64,000 nucleotides of DNA. Source: JAHJQQ01 sp963737555 (lineage in GTDB: Bacteria > Pseudomonadota > Gammaproteobacteria > Thiohalobacterales > Thiohalobacteraceae). The position numbers and the translations under genes were made by a program. The DNA lies in contig CAVTTB010000005.1 in assembly GCA_963737555.1 (NCBI GenBank), positions 62,001 through 126,000 of the forward strand. Direction: 5' to 3'. The notes below the pieces were generated by a model that did no database searches, was not told where the DNA came from, and saw nothing but the letters and a program-made list of their open reading frames with translations. Position 1 is the stretch's first letter, and every line of letters begins with the position of its first letter. Of this stretch, positions 1 to 9,582 are shown piece after piece.

Positions 1-416
1 CCATCAAGAACAGCAACAGAGAGGCACCACTACAATTTTGAAGGCCGACCAACCCATAACCGCATAGAAGGCGCCCATCACCGTAATCACAAAGCCATAT
101 TGGGTTACCGCATAAATCGCACTCAGCTGACCGACAAGAGTAATCATCACGCCGACCACCAGCAGCGCCACGCCCAGCCATGATCCAGTGAACGGAATAG
201 CTCTAGCTGGTCTTTACGCTGCCAGATCAGGAACAGCGTAATGACCGGTATCATGTAGCCGTAGCCATATTCCTCACTGGTTTCCCAACGCTGCACCATT
301 TCGGCAAGCGCATCAAAGGCTGAAAAAATGGCCAGTGCTAAGCCGACACTAATAAGTATCCAAAGTACTAGGGGCATGCGATATGCTGCGGGTGTTGTAG
401 CGTTCATAATTTCCAT
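1..416 (-). CDS. Exosortase, N-terminal part (frameshifted, cut by window edge)
   Basis: N-terminal half of a multi-pass exosortase, the inner-membrane protease/transpeptidase proposed to process PEP-CTERM-type proteins. The start at 416 gives a hydrophobic first helix, then the family-typical stretch WETSEEYGYGYMIPVITLF and WQRKDQLE. The frame breaks near 182, where the adjacent frame continues with WLGVALLVVGVMITLVGQLS, and again near 20, where LLLFLM resumes. Both breaks fit a missing base. The catalytic Cys, Arg and His lie beyond the window. Exosortases commonly sit in exopolysaccharide loci, as here. A predicted substrate with a VPLPA-type tail is at 56564-57211. Whether this is XrtD or another subtype cannot be decided from this half. 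Confidence 0.8.
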
Positions 417-489
417 TTAATTTAATCTGTTGACAAGGCAGTTTCTAATTTTGTATGCGTCTCAACTGCCAGATCTTAGGTAATTACAC

Positions 490-1254
490 CTAGCTCCGTA
501 TCGTTGGGCGGCTAAACCACGGCCCCAATTTCCTTGCCGGCTTGAGGTAAGTAGTCCAAGGGTAAGGATGGATATGATTTACCGTCCACGCCATACGGTC
601 CATCCTGTTTGCCTTGAGACGATTTGCGATGGACGTATTACTCACGCCCCCTGCCCTCATTCTGACCATGATCTCAGGCACATACCCGACTGTCACACGG
701 CACTTGAGCAGAAAACGAAGCATCAACTCATAATCGGCGGCTGACCCCATATCGAGCCTGAACAAACCGTGTTGCTCATAGACCTCACGCCGCACAAAAA
801 ATGCGGGATGCGGGGGCATCCAGCCCCAATAAAATTTATTAGGATTAAATATACCGGACTTCCAATACCGCGTCACTTTGCTCAAATCGTTCCTGTCAAC
901 ATAAACAAGATCCCTGTAGCAGGCATCAATGTCGCTACGCGCAAAGGCTTCCATCACCTTGGATAACGCCTGGTTGGAATAATAAACATCATCCGCATTC
1001 AGTATGCCAATGACATCGCCGGTGGCACGTTGAATGCCCTTGTTCATGGCATCGTAAACACCCTGGTCTGGTTCAGATACTATCAAGGCCAAGTTACCGG
1101 AATACGATTCGGCAATCGGACGCGTCCCATTTTTCGAGCCGTCGTCTATCAAAATATGTTCAGCATCAATAGATTGGCTTGCAACGCTCCCAATGCAATC
1201 GGCGAGAGTCTCTTCGGCATTGAACGAGACGGTGACTATTGATATCTTTGACAT
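490..1254 (-). CDS. Glycosyltransferase family 2
   Basis: A 254-residue GT-A fold glycosyltransferase. It starts with the family opening SIVTVSFNAEETLADCI, has IDDGSKNGT near residue 37, the conserved EPDQGVYDAMNKGI near 61, and the metal-binding LNADD near residue 85. No membrane helix is evident, so it is expected to act at the cytoplasmic face on a lipid-linked repeat unit. It lies in the polysaccharide locus next to the exosortase. Sugar donor and acceptor cannot be read from the sequence. The family is certain, the specificity unknown. Confidence 0.88.
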   Translation of the reverse strand: MSKISIVTVSFNAEETLADCIGSVASQSIDAEHILIDDGSKNGTRPIAESYSGNLALIVSEPDQGVYDAMNKGIQRATGDVIGILNADDVYYSNQALSKVMEAFARSDIDACYRDLVYVDRNDLSKVTRYWKSGIFNPNKFYWGWMPPHPAFFVRREVYEQHGLFRLDMGSAADYELMLRFLLKCRVTVGYVPEIMVRMRAGGVSNTSIANRLKANRMDRMAWTVNHIHPYPWTTYLKPARKLGPWFSRPTIRS

Positions 1255-1576
1255 GAAAAATCCACAGTAGAGTCGTTTATTATTATAATTTATTGATTTT
1301 ACTAACTTAAATAACTCATGAATGAGAGCTGAGAGTGTCGATCACGCGTAATCCACCCATCCCAGAACCACACAAGATTAGCTTTATTGCACAGGAAGGT
1401 CGAGCATGAGTTTAAGTTCACGACGCACATCACTCCCCACATCACCTGACCTGCACGCTGCAATTAATTGCTCATAACAATCGCAACAATTCTACAGGTT
1501 GGCGGACTATTTACATGATAGAGAAACACCCGACGTCCGCACATTATGAAATATATATAGAGTACAGCTTTGTGGA
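1255..1576. other. AT-rich divergent intergenic region
   Basis: 322 bases between a minus-strand glycosyltransferase and a plus-strand acetyltransferase. It is clearly AT-rich, with a TTATTATTATAATTTATTG run at about 1278-1296, and probably holds promoters for both directions. I see no confident -35/-10 pair, no small gene and no repeat. Confidence 0.4.
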
Positions 1577-1582
1577 GTGGCA

Positions 1583-2179
1583 ATGTATTTATCAAGATTG
1601 ATACTGAAATTGTCACAGGTATCGCTCTTGAGAGTGAACTCATTTCTTCAGGCATCCAAACTGCGACTGGCCTGCAAAGTTGGCAAGGGCTTTACTGCAG
1701 AGGGCACTGTTAGCGTTACAGGTGTTCTTGGCAATATCACCATCGGACAAAATGCACATTTTGGCGATGGCGTAAAGCTGGGTACCGCAAAGGGAGCCAC
1801 CCTAACAATCGGAAATGATGTCTCGATCAATCAGGGCTGCTTCATTATAGCGATAGAAAAAATAGTCATCGGTGATTTTTGCCGCATTGGTGAATATGTA
1901 TCGATCAGAGACAACGATCACGAATGGTCAGATCCGCACACCCCAATCATGAAGCAAGGTTACCGTGTCAAAGCCGTGACTCTGGGCAATGATGTATGGG
2001 TTGGCCGCTCAGCATGTATTATGAAAGGCATATCAATCGGCAATGGCGCAATCATTGGTGCGGGCGCAGTAGTAACGAAAAATGTAGAGGCATATACAAT
2101 CGTTGCAGGCGTTCCAGCCAAGGTCATTGGATTAAGAAAACAAAATCATAGAGAAGCAGATGCCGCGGAAAAGAGTTGA
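1583..2179 (+). CDS. Hexapeptide-repeat acyltransferase (LbH/WcaF-like)
   Basis: Left-handed beta-helix O-acyltransferase, probably acetylating a sugar of the polysaccharide. Imperfect hexapeptide repeats run through the protein (ITIGQNAHFGDGVKLG, LTIGNDVSINQGCFI, IVIGDFCRIGEYV). The acceptor-site segment RDNDHEW holds the likely catalytic His, and the end VWVGRSACIMKGISIGNGAIIGAGAVVTKNV is typical of the family (cited here only as a span near residues 138-165). A GTG at 1577 is in frame, but GGAG at 1574-1577 lies five bases before the ATG at 1583, so I take the ATG. Acetyl-CoA is the usual donor. The acceptor is unknown. Confidence 0.85.
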   Translation: MYLSRLILKLSQVSLLRVNSFLQASKLRLACKVGKGFTAEGTVSVTGVLGNITIGQNAHFGDGVKLGTAKGATLTIGNDVSINQGCFIIAIEKIVIGDFCRIGEYVSIRDNDHEWSDPHTPIMKQGYRVKAVTLGNDVWVGRSACIMKGISIGNGAIIGAGAVVTKNVEAYTIVAGVPAKVIGLRKQNHREADAAEKS

Positions 2180-2310
2180 CTCGAATCACTGGTCATTAAT
2201 TAGTGCATCTATAACTTCAGTTTTACTTTAGAGTCGTGTGGTTTGTGAACCGCATGTTATAGCGGTTATGGATGATTGTTTGTTGCTGTGAATTCTGGCA
2301 CGCATGGGCC

Positions 2311-2486
2311 ATGGCCAAATCAACTCAGCGAAAGCGTCGTCTCCAGGACGCGTACACCTTCTACAGCTTCCCCAGCTTTCGCCCAAGGCGACCCGTCAAG
2401 GGCGTGTTTGGCGATTCGAGAATCCGAGTCATTACAGTCTTGGACGGCGCTCAAAAAAACGCTCTGCGGCTGTTGCGTTCGCATAG
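2311..2486 (+). pseudogene. Relic of a short Arg-rich ORF often seen near insertion sequences
   Basis: One frame reads MAKSTQRKRRLQDAYTF then FRPRRPVKGVFGDSRIRVIT. A neighbouring frame then supplies RRSKKRSAAVAFA. From memory this matches a family of short hypothetical proteins with the pattern QRKRRxQDAYxFPGFRPxxxVxGVFGDPxxxVIxLxRRSKK, common beside transposases in proteobacteria. The copy has a frame break near 2440 and extra residues in the YSFPSF part. No transposase remains in the 2180-2622 gap, and nothing else is recognisable there. Confidence 0.45.
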
Positions 2487-2622
2487 CGACTCATCATCCG
2501 GATAGGTCTGCCTTAAGTCAGCCAGATATCTGCTCGGGCGACGAGTCCTGACTGAGCGTTTTCGCCACTATACGCTGTAGGCGATGGTTTCTGGTTCCAT
2601 CGAAATTTGCCTCACAGTCGTC

Positions 2623-4692
2623 TTAATTGCCATTGTTGGTGATGTCCTGCGGGTACATATAACCAAAATTCTGAGTAGTTAGATTCTCACCATTTGTCAA
2701 AATGAAATTGTAGGTTGCAACCCACGAGGTCAGCAGCGCATCGAGGCGGACCGGTGAATTCGTTGCTTTAATCGAACTCACCCGATATGAACCAGGCGAC
2801 AATCCCATAAACAAATAAGCCCCGGCTTTGTTAGTCCACATGCTTGTAAACACATCGTCCCCGTCCTGTTCGAACCGCCCATTGGGTCCCGTCGACCGCA
2901 AAATCAGCCTCGCTCCAGATATCGGTGGTTCGGTATTATTCCACACCCCATCACCATTCAGATCCTCGAATACAATTCCCGATATCGATGCCGGGTTAGC
3001 GTTGTAAGTCACACGTACCGAGAGCCCATCCAAGTAGAAGTCGCTGGTTGCGGATTGGGAAACATCAATAATGCGCACCCGGAAATTAGCATTCGAGAAG
3101 TCATTCGCGCTCCAAGTCCGTCCCCACGTACTCGCAGTAGAGCCTAGTGTGTAGTTCTTTAGTGTCGTTCCGAGATTCTTGCTCAGCGTCGTTGTCCAGG
3201 TTTTTCCACCATCCCAAGATAACTGCACACAAACCTTGGGGGAACCCGTGGCGCTGTCCGCTTTGGCCTTCACCTTCAGCTCGATGCCGCTGATGTTAGA
3301 ACCCACAGGGATATTAAACCCGTAATTGTAGAAAATGTGTCTGTCCTTGCCGAGGTTGGTGCATGTATTCTTTGCATTGGTGCCACTGTTCTTATCGACA
3401 GCATTGAGACTATCCGCCACATAAGCGGCTGTAGGCCCAACCTCATACCCATTCCCATCTCCACCGCCGTCCGCAAGATTAGCGGTCGGGGTATGGAAGC
3501 CAGTATTGGCACTGGGATTCAGTGTAGTTACCGAGAACGTGTCGCTGACACCCCCAATTGTCAACGTAGCGCTCACAGAAGTTGAATAGCTTGCCGCAGA
3601 TTTCAATCGCACCGAGACTCGGTCGCCCGGCCTTACCGCACTCTTGGTGGCAGTAAATGATCCAGAATTAACAGAGTACATTCCGTTGGTGATGGAAATA
3701 TCCGTTGCCGCATTGATACCTGTCACCTGTATCGTGTTCGATGTCTGTGTTGTATTGAGTTCCGCCCCCGCTGCGTCAGTGAAGGTGAATTTATTTGGGG
3801 AGATATCAATACCGGTAGCTGGATGATGTGCAACAACATCCCAAACAAGTGACTGCAGCTGTGCATTCAATGCATCAGTAAGCACCGACGGGCCGCCACC
3901 AGATGGCAAATAAAACCCCTCCGGCTTCTTTATCCCGCTTGGGTTTTCTTTAAAAATTGTCGCATATACGGTATTAGCAACAATCCAGCCACCGATATCA
4001 CCAGTGAGGTGATTATCATCACCATACAATTGTCTTACATCTGTAAAACCGGGTACTGCACCCGACTCAAAGAGCAGATCCACTCGGTATAAGACCTCAC
4101 CAACCGGGATCATATGCACCTGCACTGCATTCCCCAGTTCGTTGGTCACAGCACTGTATAAGTGATCAAAATATTCTCGTGCGTGAATTGTCAATTGATT
4201 CGGCGCACTGGAAACGCTTTGAGTCCAGAAGGACTTGTAATCTCCAGACGACTGTCGTGGCCATGCTGAATAAATATAATAGTTGGTAGTTGTTGATGGA
4301 CCTGCCTCATTGAGGTTTATGAAATCAATGATGCGTTGTCTATCCGAGGCCAGAGTTGTATTGGAATGATGCGGCTGCAGAGTTACATAGTCCCATGCAT
4401 AGTTTGGGAGCGCAGTTGCAAACCCTCCAAAACTATTTGTCTTAGTGATTTCGGTCGGATTATTCCAGATCGCACTCAGGCTCCAACCCGAGTGGATATG
4501 ATAACCGACAGCGTGGTCCTTACCTGCTGCTATAGCCATGGCCGCTAGGCCATTCGGTTGCGAGCCCCAAGTTAAGCTGTTACCGATGTGATAGCTGGTA
4601 GTAGCCGCGAAAGCGCTGGACACTGCAAGGCTTGTCAAGGACATTAGGCGAGCAGTGCGCCTGGCAAGGAAATAGACTGTAGATCTCCACAT
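2623..4692 (-). CDS. Secreted SGNH-like hydrolase with C-terminal SdrD B-like domain
   Basis: A 689-residue exported protein. Residues 1-29 form a signal peptide ending AVSSAFA. A GNSLT motif at 37-41 resembles SGNH block I, and DDNHLTGD near residue 225 could supply the block V Asp/His pair, suggesting an esterase-like first domain (about 30-265). A beta-sandwich region (about 295-395) and a jelly-roll-like segment (about 400-567) follow. The end is an SdrD B/Cna-type domain starting SGIVFEDLNGDGVWNN. No PEP-CTERM tail is visible. In a locus with two acetyltransferases it could be an extracellular polysaccharide esterase, but that is inference. The unusual order of domains is clear. Confidence 0.65.
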   Translation of the reverse strand: MWRSTVYFLARRTARLMSLTSLAVSSAFAATTSYHIGNSLTWGSQPNGLAAMAIAAGKDHAVGYHIHSGWSLSAIWNNPTEITKTNSFGGFATALPNYAWDYVTLQPHHSNTTLASDRQRIIDFINLNEAGPSTTTNYYIYSAWPRQSSGDYKSFWTQSVSSAPNQLTIHAREYFDHLYSAVTNELGNAVQVHMIPVGEVLYRVDLLFESGAVPGFTDVRQLYGDDNHLTGDIGGWIVANTVYATIFKENPSGIKKPEGFYLPSGGGPSVLTDALNAQLQSLVWDVVAHHPATGIDISPNKFTFTDAAGAELNTTQTSNTIQVTGINAATDISITNGMYSVNSGSFTATKSAVRPGDRVSVRLKSAASYSTSVSATLTIGGVSDTFSVTTLNPSANTGFHTPTANLADGGGDGNGYEVGPTAAYVADSLNAVDKNSGTNAKNTCTNLGKDRHIFYNYGFNIPVGSNISGIELKVKAKADSATGSPKVCVQLSWDGGKTWTTTLSKNLGTTLKNYTLGSTASTWGRTWSANDFSNANFRVRIIDVSQSATSDFYLDGLSVRVTYNANPASISGIVFEDLNGDGVWNNTEPPISGARLILRSTGPNGRFEQDGDDVFTSMWTNKAGAYLFMGLSPGSYRVSSIKATNSPVRLDALLTSWVATYNFILTNGENLTTQNFGYMYPQDITNNGN

Positions 4693-5064
4693 GAAAATGG
4701 CGCTTCCCTCAAGTGTTACTAACGACGCAGGGTCGATGATTCAATTCCGTCAATGTATGGGGCAGTGTTCAGCACGATATATACCAGATTTGTATGTAAT
4801 TGATATTACTAACACCACATGTACCCTGAAACATATAAGTGCAAATTTTCCCGGCGAACCAATTCCCCATAAATTCTTATTTCAATAACATTATTGCCAG
4901 ACATTCAGTTGGTTATAGCGGCTATCAGCCAGTTATCACAGCTACACCTATCGTAAAAAAGCCCGACAAATTCACTTTTTGGTCGGGTACCAGAAAACTG
5001 TACAAGATGTGGCATGCTAAGGTCACTTTAACGTGTTGAAATTCAAGTACGTCACGTTCATCCA
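4693..5064. other. Divergent intergenic region with one hairpin
   Basis: 372 AT-rich bases between the minus-strand secreted hydrolase and the plus-strand gene at 5065, likely holding both promoters. Apart from the hairpin at 4955-4987 I see no gene, repeat or confident promoter. Confidence 0.35.
4955..4987 (-). terminator. Rho-independent-like hairpin with T tract on minus strand
   Basis: CCCGAC (4962-4967) pairs with GTCGGG (4982-4987), and six A residues lie at 4955-4960. Read on the minus strand this is a 6-bp stem followed by TTTTTT. No complete minus-strand gene lies just upstream, so it may be a leftover or an attenuator for the 2623-4692 gene. Confidence 0.35.
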
Positions 5065-6054
5065 ATGGTTTCATGGGTTATCTTAAATCAAATGCGAAAT
5101 CGCCTCTTGGTAGATATTGTCATTCTTATGCGCAAGTGGACCGTGGTTATAGTCTTACTTGCGGCACCTGCGATCATACATGCAGAAGGCGGCAGCAATA
5201 GCACCGCGCGTGCAGTTAATAGTACATGCGAAATTATATTGCTTCGACAACAGCAAGCCAGCGAGTTAGATCTTGCGCACTTGGGTATATCAACGAACGG
5301 CGTATCAGGGAGCTCATACTGGTTCAGTGCTCCGAAAAATATCACCGTTAAAGAGTTCATTGCCGTCGACAATGTAGCAATCAGGAGACAACTTAATAAG
5401 CAGCTAAAAACTCGTGGGGTAAGTGGTTCTGTTCGGCTATTGATCGATATCGAGAAGCCAGTGCACCCCAAGGATTTTTCAAGCTACCGTCGCAAACATG
5501 GTGAGGAGGCTTTCAAATCACTTATTGCTGCGTTCAAGCGACGCGTGGACATAGCTAGAGACCTGCTTCCTGATGCAAGGATCGGAATTTATGGGATCCC
5601 AACACCGACCAGTAGAGAGTCGGATGCGACCAGTCTGGCTAGTCAAATAAGCGGTATTCAAGCAGCCGCGGATATAGGGCTGCTTGATTCTGTAGATGAT
5701 ATTTATCCAACGCTATATTTACGCTATGGGGTTGGTGACAGAGACTACAAATCGAAAATCGCCAGAATGACGCGAGCAGGTATTGAGTCGGCACTTACTA
5801 TTCATCGAGCTGATGGGAGCACGCCCGGTGTAATTCCTCTCTTTAGTTCCAGAATATTTAATGGGGGCTCGAAAAATCACAAAGAGGTTGCACCTATAGA
5901 ACTGGCGCGCATGCAATTGGAGATCGCGCAGAGCATAGATGGGGTGGACGCGATTGCTTACTGGACCGCAGCCGACAATGAGGAGTTGCTGCATTGGCTC
6001 GAACAACTACATCCGGCACCGGATTCATGTATTGAACCGCTTTCGCCAAGCTAA
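5065..6054 (+). CDS. Exported protein of unknown function, possible TIM-barrel glycosidase-like
   Basis: 329 residues with a hydrophobic segment near 24-38 ending PAIIHAEGG, consistent with a signal peptide. If the Met at 5128 (MRKWTVV) is the true start the signal peptide becomes normal in length; no clear ribosome site separates the options. Alternating strand/helix segments such as VRLLIDIEKP, ARIGIYGIPTP, DIYPTLYLRYG and AIAYWTAADNEE have the spacing of a beta/alpha barrel and recall glycoside hydrolase-like proteins with acidic residues at strand ends. I cannot assign a family. Its 3' end overlaps the convergent polymerase gene by 30 bases. Confidence 0.5.
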   Translation: MVSWVILNQMRNRLLVDIVILMRKWTVVIVLLAAPAIIHAEGGSNSTARAVNSTCEIILLRQQQASELDLAHLGISTNGVSGSSYWFSAPKNITVKEFIAVDNVAIRRQLNKQLKTRGVSGSVRLLIDIEKPVHPKDFSSYRRKHGEEAFKSLIAAFKRRVDIARDLLPDARIGIYGIPTPTSRESDATSLASQISGIQAAADIGLLDSVDDIYPTLYLRYGVGDRDYKSKIARMTRAGIESALTIHRADGSTPGVIPLFSSRIFNGGSKNHKEVAPIELARMQLEIAQSIDGVDAIAYWTAADNEELLHWLEQLHPAPDSCIEPLSPS

Positions 6055-7338
6055 TATCTTCCCAGGCGGGCTTGTCTGCATGCCAGCCACCATGATCGGA
6101 TTTTTAGGCAATTCCTTATAGCCTGCCCGCTCATTGAAGTACCATGTCAAGTTGGCCGCTATACACAATCCCAGCAAATCAGCTATGTGAAGCATGCCGC
6201 TACCCGCAGTAAAGATACGCACCAATGCGGGTGTGACCATAGCAGCTGCCACGATCGACTCATAATTGCCTTTGTGCAAGCCTAGTATGTAGATCCTTAT
6301 TGCATAGATCGTAATAATTACTGCACCTATAGCCCCCAATATACCCGTCTGTAGCAAAGCATCAAATACCAAATTATGCGGACTCGGCATGACGCGATTG
6401 TACCCAAACAGCAATTCCGCAAAAGATGTATTCAAAAATATTTCCCCTAAAATCCACAAGCGACCAGACGTGGACTTATCATCACCAATCCTGTCACCAA
6501 GGATGTTCCAGACCCATGCAAATTGCTGGGGGAACATCATCGAAAGAATTGGTAACGCTAAAGCGACCCCAAACAGGAACAAGACAATTATGGTAATATT
6601 TTTCGACAGGTGCTTGAACACGTACCTGAACACTAGCAGGCTGATCAGGAAGGCGACGAGCCACGCAGAACGGCTGAAAGAGAACAATACGAGATATACT
6701 GCGGCAACATAGATAGCGATATTGAGCTTGGACGCGTGCCTACTGTTGTGCGCAACAAGTGCAAGCAGTAGCGTAGGTACTATTGCCATAGTATGACGTA
6801 TTCCCTTAGCAGCCTCCGGATCGCTGAATTCCCCCTGACTATATAGGGCACCATGAATGAAATCCCGCGACGTAGTGATATTGGTGTCTGGAATCAGCGT
6901 TCCAAACGCATAGTAATACGATAGAGCGCATGAAATCAGAAATGCGGCACTCGCAATTGGCCAATATATGCCCCACTTTTTGTCAAGAGACAACAGTAGA
7001 TAAAGCCTTGCAGCGAAATACGCAATTACGATATGACCACCGAGACTTACGAGTTTCCCGATTTGCCAATGAGGGTATGCGTTGTAAACAACTGGAAGAG
7101 TCCAGATGGCATAAATACATGACAGGATCACAATCACCCTGAGGTTGACCGGCTTCAAGCTGAATTTCGATTTCCACAGGAAATATATAATCACTGGAAT
7201 TGCGGCGAAATACACCGGGCGAACGCCGAAGGAGCCTACACTGGCAACCACATACCAAGGCCAGGGCAATGATACGAGAAACGTTGTAAGAATAAATATT
7301 CCCAGCATCATCAAAACTCCACTATATTGTTTCTGCAA
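6025..7338 (-). CDS. O-antigen ligase/polymerase family membrane protein (Wzy/WaaL-like)
   Basis: A 437-residue polytopic protein with about 11-12 hydrophobic segments. The largest non-membrane loop, with FGYNRVMPSPHNLVFDALLQTG (near residues 310-330), matches the periplasmic loop of Wzy_C-type proteins, where an Arg and the PHN(x)(L/F) motif are characteristic. It would polymerise repeat units or ligate the chain on the periplasmic face. It is the last gene of a minus-strand run that includes a flippase and two sulfotransferases. Sequence alone does not separate polymerase from ligase. Confidence 0.8.
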   Translation of the reverse strand: MQKQYSGVLMMLGIFILTTFLVSLPWPWYVVASVGSFGVRPVYFAAIPVIIYFLWKSKFSLKPVNLRVIVILSCIYAIWTLPVVYNAYPHWQIGKLVSLGGHIVIAYFAARLYLLLSLDKKWGIYWPIASAAFLISCALSYYYAFGTLIPDTNITTSRDFIHGALYSQGEFSDPEAAKGIRHTMAIVPTLLLALVAHNSRHASKLNIAIYVAAVYLVLFSFSRSAWLVAFLISLLVFRYVFKHLSKNITIIVLFLFGVALALPILSMMFPQQFAWVWNILGDRIGDDKSTSGRLWILGEIFLNTSFAELLFGYNRVMPSPHNLVFDALLQTGILGAIGAVIITIYAIRIYILGLHKGNYESIVAAAMVTPALVRIFTAGSGMLHIADLLGLCIAANLTWYFNERAGYKELPKNPIMVAGMQTSPPGKILAWRKRFNT

Positions 7339-7377
7339 TACCGGCGAACCACACCATAATAGGGGCTTAGCGAATCT

Positions 7378-8169
7378 CTATCTCTTGGTGTTAATAAGAG
7401 TGATGACATCGCCGAAATCTGAGATGAACCGTTCCTGCAGATCAGAAGGAAGCGATTCCTGCCAACCGCCGGCACGCCCACTCCTGCGGTTCTGATTATT
7501 ATCCACCTCACCCGGCATCCTTCCTGTCTTGAACTCGAAACTGTTTCTTTGCACAGCAAAGTCGATCACCCTATCGTCAACTTCACTAGCACCAAGACGG
7601 TGCGCAACCGATTTCAATGTCTCATGGGGACTCTTGAGCATATCCTCGTAACGCACGACATGCACATTTGGCGTCCTTTCATTCAACCAACCGCTCACAT
7701 GCTCACCCCAATTAACCCGTGATCCAACCGGGCGCTGCCTCCACTCCTCATAAAATGCGCGCATCCCATCTTCCTGGGAACCCTCGGCGGCGACCGATTG
7801 CATTGAGCGATGCAACTGTAGCGTTCTCCTACGCTGCGCTGGAGTTCCAGACCTTACCGCATTTAACGTCTTATGAAAGTGAGAAACAAAAACATCACGC
7901 CCATCCCGAACTACATAAACCACTGGTGATTTCCGTGCAGGTTTAACAAAATGCGAATGCACCAATGATGAAAATGTTATCGGCAACAAGCTAAAACGCG
8001 GGACAGGCATCTGCAATGCATCGCCGATCATGTCTCGAATCCAATTCGCCCCTGAACGAGGAAATTCACAAACCAGTATAAACGGACAAGCATCTGGGAA
8101 CCTGGTCGCAACGACATGATTAACTAATGACGACGCACCTATCATCCAGTGTTTTAAGGTTGAGTTCAT
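7378..8169 (-). CDS. PAPS-dependent sulfotransferase (first)
   Basis: A 263-residue cytosolic sulfotransferase-fold protein. The 5'-phosphosulfate-binding loop is FPRSGANW at residues 36-43, and the 3'-phosphate-binding motif is VVYVVRDGRDVFVSHFH. A C-terminal RSGRAGGWQE recalls the RxGxxGxW substrate/PAPS loop of the family. It would transfer sulfate from PAPS to a hydroxyl or amine of the polysaccharide precursor. It lies between the polymerase and flippase genes, and a PAPS-making enzyme is encoded about 6 kb upstream on the same strand. The acceptor is unknown. Confidence 0.85.
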   Translation of the reverse strand: MNSTLKHWMIGASSLVNHVVATRFPDACPFILVCEFPRSGANWIRDMIGDALQMPVPRFSLLPITFSSLVHSHFVKPARKSPVVYVVRDGRDVFVSHFHKTLNAVRSGTPAQRRRTLQLHRSMQSVAAEGSQEDGMRAFYEEWRQRPVGSRVNWGEHVSGWLNERTPNVHVVRYEDMLKSPHETLKSVAHRLGASEVDDRVIDFAVQRNSFEFKTGRMPGEVDNNQNRRSGRAGGWQESLPSDLQERFISDFGDVITLINTKR

Positions 8170-8268
8170 AAATGATTAGTCCAATCTGAAAATAAATACG
8201 CAGATGATGGCCAATTTCCAAACGCCCACCTGTATATATAGAATGGATGCAAGACTCGTCGATCCGGA

Positions 8269-9582
8269 CTATCGCCGCTTGAAAAATCCAAACGGCAGGG
8301 ATGTCCAGACTCCAATTCTCTTCTTTACATGATATAGAAGCATACCATTTAGCATCGCCATACCAAGCAATACACCCAAAGCTATGCCCATTGAATCCAA
8401 TAGCAATGCACCGACAAACATGGCAACAATGCTCACCACAAGAGTTATCAGCCTGAGTTTGAGTATATGCTTCCTCTCTGCACTGCATTGCAAAAAGCGC
8501 ATTCGCACCTGATAGTACATTTATTAACTGCGCAACAAGAAGCACCATAAGTAGGACTACTACATCAATACCTGCTTCCACATGAAAATAGGCAAGCCAC
8601 CATGGTGAAATAACCGCAATCAGCAAAGAACATCACTGCCGCGACTGGGCCAGCAAGCAACAGACCATGAGTCGCATGTTTCTGTAATGCAGCCTTGTCT
8701 CCTCTCTCGAAGTCTTTTGCAACCCTTACGCTGATTGTCCAGTTGGCAATCACTTGCGGCATGGATATCAGATTGCAGACTCTGCGCAGCAGAGAATAAA
8801 TACCCAGCGATCTATCATCCAAAAACGCTCGCGCCAATAATATATCGACCTGCGCAAGACCCGCTCCCATGTGGGATGACCCCCAGAAGGTCATGTACCC
8901 CCCCTATTTTAGCCGCACTGATCTTTTCCCTGGATATCCTGGTCATCAAATAACTGCCTGAGGACACAATTGAGAGCGAGGCTGCCGCAAAAATCGCCGC
9001 AGAGAATACCAACATTACAGCCTCGGCGCTGTTGTATCCCATCAAAATAGAAACACCAATACCAGCCAGAAAGCCTAAGTACGGAAACAGATCTCTCAAC
9101 ATCATGCTATAGGTAGCCGTTCTTGCCACACGGACGACAGCAATGAAGATCTGCAATATACTCAGAAGAAATCCCGTCAGCAGGATCAATAGCGCTTCCC
9201 GGCCTGTTTGAAAGCTTACGTCTCCGTGCAAATACAGGTTGGCGCAGAGCAACACTACCAAGCATAGACCTGCCAATACAGCGGTCCTTAGCAGGCAGGT
9301 TGCCACAGATTTCGAATTTCCCATCCCTCCAGACCTGACATCCCTTACTGGCAGCGTTCTCTGCAGAAACAAAGGGCTTCCCGCACCCAATATAACTGTC
9401 ATTATTTGGGAGGCACTGTACATGAATGTGAACCTTCCGAACTCCTCGATACCGATCACTGCCGCAACCACAAAAACCACTACAGACTGAAGAAGGATGG
9501 CACCGAACCTCATGCCATACAGATAGATCGCCTCTCCCCTCAATGCCCGCAACAGACGCTTAATCTGATTATCGAGTCTCAT
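8269..9582 (-). CDS. Wzx-type polysaccharide flippase (frameshifted three times)
   Basis: Membrane exporter of lipid-linked oligosaccharide units (MOP superfamily). The first 227 residues from 9582 carry FGRFTFMYSASQIM and several helices. The frame then breaks at a run of seven G on the minus strand (8884-8905 area), continuing with WGSSHMGAGLAQVDILLARAF. It breaks again near 8620 (into IAVISPWWLAYFHVEAG) and near 8485 (into AERKHILKLRLITLVV), ending FGFFKRR. All three fit an extra base, and the summed length is a multiple of three. The total of about 437 residues is normal for Wzx. It overlaps the upstream sulfotransferase by 14 bases. Confidence 0.75.
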
